The notes beneath the pieces are model-generated. The model searched no databases. It worked only from the letters and a program-made list of their open reading frames with translations, and had not been told where the DNA came from. The translations under genes and the position numbers were made by a program. A DNA stretch of 34,861 nucleotides from JAGGYK01 sp034716155 (GTDB taxonomy: Bacteria; Desulfobacterota; Desulfomonilia; UBA1062), in contig JAYEFR010000249.1 of the NCBI GenBank assembly GCA_034716155.1, positions 1 to 34,861 of the forward strand. The letters are read 5' to 3'. Of this stretch, positions 33,023 to 34,861 are shown piece after piece; position 1 is the stretch's first letter; each line of letters begins with the position of its first letter.

Positions 33023-33094
33023 ATGGATATATTCGTGGGCAGATTTTTCCGCTTTGGATTTTTTTTCTTTTTTTGGATGAGGTTTGCCCACTGA
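33023..33094 (+). CDS. Phenylalanine-rich leader peptide
   Basis: A 23-residue ORF with AGGAG at 33013-33017, five bases before ATG 33023, ending in TGA 33092-33094. Ten residues are Phe (4, 8, 9, 11, 13-17 and 21), including five consecutive Phe codons at 33059-33073, followed by Trp. Phe density like this is known from the leaders of pheA and pheST, whose translation controls transcription through. The ORF lies ahead of a strong terminator and a HAAT-type ABC transporter. Its codons include both TTT and TTC. The T-rich run could be coincidental, but the ribosome site and the pairing segments placed at both ends of the ORF argue for a real leader. It is too short for ordinary gene finders. 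Confidence 0.75.
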   Translation: MDIFVGRFFRFGFFFFFWMRFAH

Positions 33095-33157
33095 GCTTGA
33101 AAGCTAATCGGGAAAAAAGCCGTGGGTAGGCCAAGCAAGCTACCCACGGCTTTTTTT
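33035..33157 (+). promoter_or_regulatory. Ribosome-mediated phenylalanine attenuator
   Basis: Four segments can pair alternately: 1 GTGGGCA (33035-33041), 2 TGCCCAC (33085-33091), 3 GTGGGTA (33122-33128) and 4 TACCCAC (33141-33147). Pairing 1:2 is seven perfect base pairs (pause hairpin), 2:3 seven with one G-U (antiterminator), and 3:4 lies in the 12-bp terminator. Segment 1 is inside the leader ORF and segment 2 ends at its stop codon. A ribosome stalled on the Phe codons would block segment 1, free segment 2 and allow 2:3, so transcription continues; one that finishes would cover segment 2 and let 3:4 stop transcription. The transporter would thus be switched on when charged tRNA-Phe is scarce. 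Confidence 0.72.
33118..33157 (+). terminator. Rho-independent terminator within the attenuator
   Basis: AGCCGTGGGTAG (33118-33129) pairs perfectly with CTACCCACGGCT (33140-33151) over a 10-base loop, followed by seven T (33151-33157). Six A's on the left side would let it act on the minus strand too. It is 57 bases before the livJ-like start, so it is conditional, not the end of an upstream gene; the preceding plus-strand gene ends over 500 bases earlier. Confidence 0.9.
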
Positions 33158-33168
33158 GTATAAAATAT

Positions 33169-33186
33169 CCGTGGGGAAAACCGCGG
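33169..33186 (+). promoter_or_regulatory. Small hairpin between terminator and livJ start
   Basis: CCGTGG and CCGCGG pair (one G-U) around GGAAAA and are followed by GTTTTAAAAAGG. Its GTGGGG could also pair with CCCAC of segment 2 or 4, so it may be a further part of the leader. It is too weak for a sure terminator. Confidence 0.35.
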
Positions 33187-33213
33187 GTTTTAAAAAGGAA
33201 AGGAGGAGAGATC

Positions 33214-34422
33214 ATGTATAGGGTATTTAAACTTGGATTATTTGTAGCGGTTGTCTTGGGCATTGTGTGCGTCCCTTTGATAACAGGGGCATATGCCAAA
33301 GACATAAAGGTGGGGGCAGCGATTAATCTGACCGGCCCGGCCTCTACCTGGGGGCAGTTTCATGCCAAAGGGCAAAAGGATTATTTCAGGTATGTCAATG
33401 AGGTAAAGGGGGGTATAGCAGGGCATAAGATTAAAATGATTCTTGTTGATACAGGCTACAAAGTCCCTGATGCTGTTGCAGCAGTGAGGAAATTTGCTGT
33501 CCGGGACAAGGTGGATATGATTGCCACATGGAGCACAGGTGCGGGAATAGCGGCCAAGCCCATCATACAGAAATACAAGATACCGACAATAAACTACTCA
33601 ACAGGCTGGGAGATCTTAGAGTCCCCGATAGATTATATGTATCTGCCCTTTGGCAGCTATAAGCTGGATTGTTATGCCATATTGGAATACATATCCGCTA
33701 TCCATCAGGGGAAAGATAAGCCCAAGGTCGGGCTACTCACCTATAATAATGCCTATGGACGCTCCATTCACAAGCCCAGCATTGAGTATGCGAAGAAGAA
33801 AAACATAAATATTGTCTCTATCGAGGAATTTCCGCCAAGGACAGTTGACCTGACCACCGAGATGCTGCGCTTGAAGAATAAAGGGGCAGAATACATATTT
33901 ATGCAGATGCTCCCTGCTGCAATCATCAGCGCCTTCAAGAGCGCAGACCGTATCAATTACAGCCCGATTTTTCTGGGAACATGGACATCTACTGACCCGG
34001 ATTTCTTTAAAATGGGTGGCGGTCTGATCCGTGATCGATTAAGGATGCAATTTCCAGGCGGCCTTCCTGTTGATGGAACACAGGGGATCAAGATAATGAA
34101 AGAACTATGGAAGCGTTACAAGACAGTGGATAAATTTGATGCCTCTTACTGGGAAGGTGTTGCCGTTGCCATGATTATGGAAAGGGCATTTCAACGCGCA
34201 GATGAGAGGTTTGGAAAAATCAATCCAGAGACAATTAACAAGGCCATGGAGTCATTCAGGGATGAGGATTTCGGAGGACTTGTGCCCAACATTACCTATA
34301 CAAAAACAGACCATGGGGCATCATTTAAGGCAAGGATAGTGCAAGTTCACGAGGATGGCGCATATACACCGGTGACGAACTTTTATGTCCCTGGCAAGGA
34401 GAAGATTCAGCTTTTAAAGTAG
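33214..34422 (+). CDS. Periplasmic substrate-binding protein of a HAAT-family ABC transporter (LivJ-like)
   Basis: A 402-residue protein with a signal peptide (FKLGLFVAVVLGIVCVPLITGAYA), probably cut after residue 28. The mature part is the type I periplasmic-binding fold of LivJ/LivK/AmiC proteins: IKVGAAINLTGPASTWGQFHAKGQ, then GGIAGHKIKMILVDTGYKVPDAV, IPTINYSTGW, KVGLLTYNNAYGRS and the family's AMIMERAFQRADERFGKINPETI. It would capture a branched-chain or aromatic amino acid, or an aromatic acid, and feed the permease. A Phe-rich attenuator ahead of it makes phenylalanine or a related compound the best guess, though the ligand is not seen in the sequence. GGAGGAGAGATC precedes ATG 33214. 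The ATPase gene starts 13 bases after its stop. Confidence 0.9.
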   Translation: MYRVFKLGLFVAVVLGIVCVPLITGAYAKDIKVGAAINLTGPASTWGQFHAKGQKDYFRYVNEVKGGIAGHKIKMILVDTGYKVPDAVAAVRKFAVRDKVDMIATWSTGAGIAAKPIIQKYKIPTINYSTGWEILESPIDYMYLPFGSYKLDCYAILEYISAIHQGKDKPKVGLLTYNNAYGRSIHKPSIEYAKKKNINIVSIEEFPPRTVDLTTEMLRLKNKGAEYIFMQMLPAAIISAFKSADRINYSPIFLGTWTSTDPDFFKMGGGLIRDRLRMQFPGGLPVDGTQGIKIMKELWKRYKTVDKFDASYWEGVAVAMIMERAFQRADERFGKINPETINKAMESFRDEDFGGLVPNITYTKTDHGASFKARIVQVHEDGAYTPVTNFYVPGKEKIQLLK

Positions 34423-34435
34423 AAGGGGTTAGGTA

Positions 34436-34861
34436 GTGAGATCGTTTCGTGGTCAGCCCAGGATATTCAGTGCGTCAGAGATGGACAAAAGACACTCTGA
34501 TCTGGATGTAAGAGATCTTTGTCTGAACTTTGGTGGCGTTAAGGCGCTCAGTCATGTTGATCTTGGTGTACATACAGGGGAGCTGTTAGCTATCATTGGA
34601 CCCAACGGCGCCGGCAAGACGAGTCTTTTAAACTGTATTACAGGGTTTTACAGAGCGCAAAAAGGACAAATCCTGTTTAATGGACAGGATATAACGAGTC
34701 TGCCAACCCATGAGCTTACAAAGATCGGGATTGGTAGGACATTTCAAAACATTGAGCTTTTCCCTGGCATGACTGTTCTACAAAATATGCTTTTGGCGCG
34801 TCACATCCACTGTAACTACAATCTTGGTCTGGCAGGCCTCTTTTCTCCATCAGTGAGGAGG
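34436..34861 (+). CDS. HAAT-family ABC transporter ATP-binding protein, LivG-like (partial, runs off the window)
   Basis: 142 codons are visible and the gene continues past the end. The start GTG 34436 has GAAGGGG seven bases upstream; ATG 34481 is an alternative with only a weak site. The sequence shows LDVRDLCLNFGGVKALSHVD, Walker A GPNGAGKTS, and a Q-loop region RTFQNIELFPGMTVLQNMLL. The last segment, with its His, is the LivG/LivF-specific form, with the longer LARH insert pointing to LivG. It powers uptake of the ligand bound by the preceding gene's product; permease genes (livH, livM) and livF should follow. It is not shown complete. Confidence 0.9.
   Translation, partial: MRSFRGQPRIFSASEMDKRHSDLDVRDLCLNFGGVKALSHVDLGVHTGELLAIIGPNGAGKTSLLNCITGFYRAQKGQILFNGQDITSLPTHELTKIGIGRTFQNIELFPGMTVLQNMLLARHIHCNYNLGLAGLFSPSVRR

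Noticed and set aside
33059..33074. T-rich run as a plain terminator tract
   Set aside because: No stem precedes it; it falls in frame within an ORF with a good ribosome site, so coding for Phe explains it better.

Overview
This looks like chromosome from a Gram-negative, rod-shaped, probably anaerobic bacterium of the Desulfobacterota (Deltaproteobacteria) or a neighbouring phylum such as Nitrospirota. The evidence is a complete mreBCD-PBP2-rodA cluster, periplasmic DegP and SPOR proteins, a siroheme-decarboxylase-type (AhbA/AhbB, Lrp-like) gene next to hemL, and core genes rich in ATA, AGA and AGG codons. The phylum is an inference; no rRNA is present.

Layout. (1) 1-1980 is a decayed, repeat-rich zone. 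It holds a truncated exo/endonuclease-phosphatase gene, a nucleotidyltransferase on the minus strand, a truncated membrane-protein gene and several copies of a dispersed motif of the form TGTCAAG...GACCTGRCMCC. (2) 1983-8433 is a catabolic cluster: GlcD/YgcU-like flavoprotein, CCG-domain Fe-S protein, glycerol-3-phosphate-dehydrogenase-like flavoprotein, FGGY kinase and GPH-type sugar symporter. The kinase (internal deletion) and the symporter (TGG to TGA nonsense) are broken, so the pathway is decaying. Its base use differs from the core genes and the dispersed motif lies on both sides, which suggests an acquired block. (3) 8660-13014 is a minus-strand run argS > SPOR protein > wecB > cNMP-binding protein. 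(4) 13015-15571 carries repeats and a four-helix-bundle remnant, then minus-strand ychF, a GAF protein and a MOSC protein. (5) 15572-18770 has a repeat cluster, the ahb-like gene and hemL, with a convergent short GlmU-like gene whose leader holds eight copies of an octamer. (6) 19068-25896 is the cell-shape operon mreB-mreC-mreD-mrdA-rodA followed by degP. (7) 25952-32602 is ffh, a GAF/PAS histidine kinase, an NtrC-type sigma-54 activator and an ExeA-like ATPase with LysM and SPOR domains. (8) 32767-32842 is tRNA-Ala(GGC), minus strand. (9) 32975-34861 is the start of a branched-chain/aromatic amino-acid-type (HAAT) ABC transporter operon.

The most notable element precedes that transporter. 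A 23-residue leader ORF contains 10 Phe, five of them consecutive. It is followed by a perfect 12-bp rho-independent terminator, and four segments (GTGGGCA, TGCCCAC, GTGGGTA, TACCCAC) can pair 1:2, 2:3 or 3:4. This is the full architecture of a ribosome-mediated phenylalanine attenuator, placed in front of a periplasmic-binding-protein transporter. Other points of interest are two families of dispersed repeats whose copies coincide with gene breakpoints or gene ends, an octamer tract able to change copy number ahead of the GlmU-like gene, and a hairpin-forming repeat shared by positions 13.3 kb and 32.6 kb.
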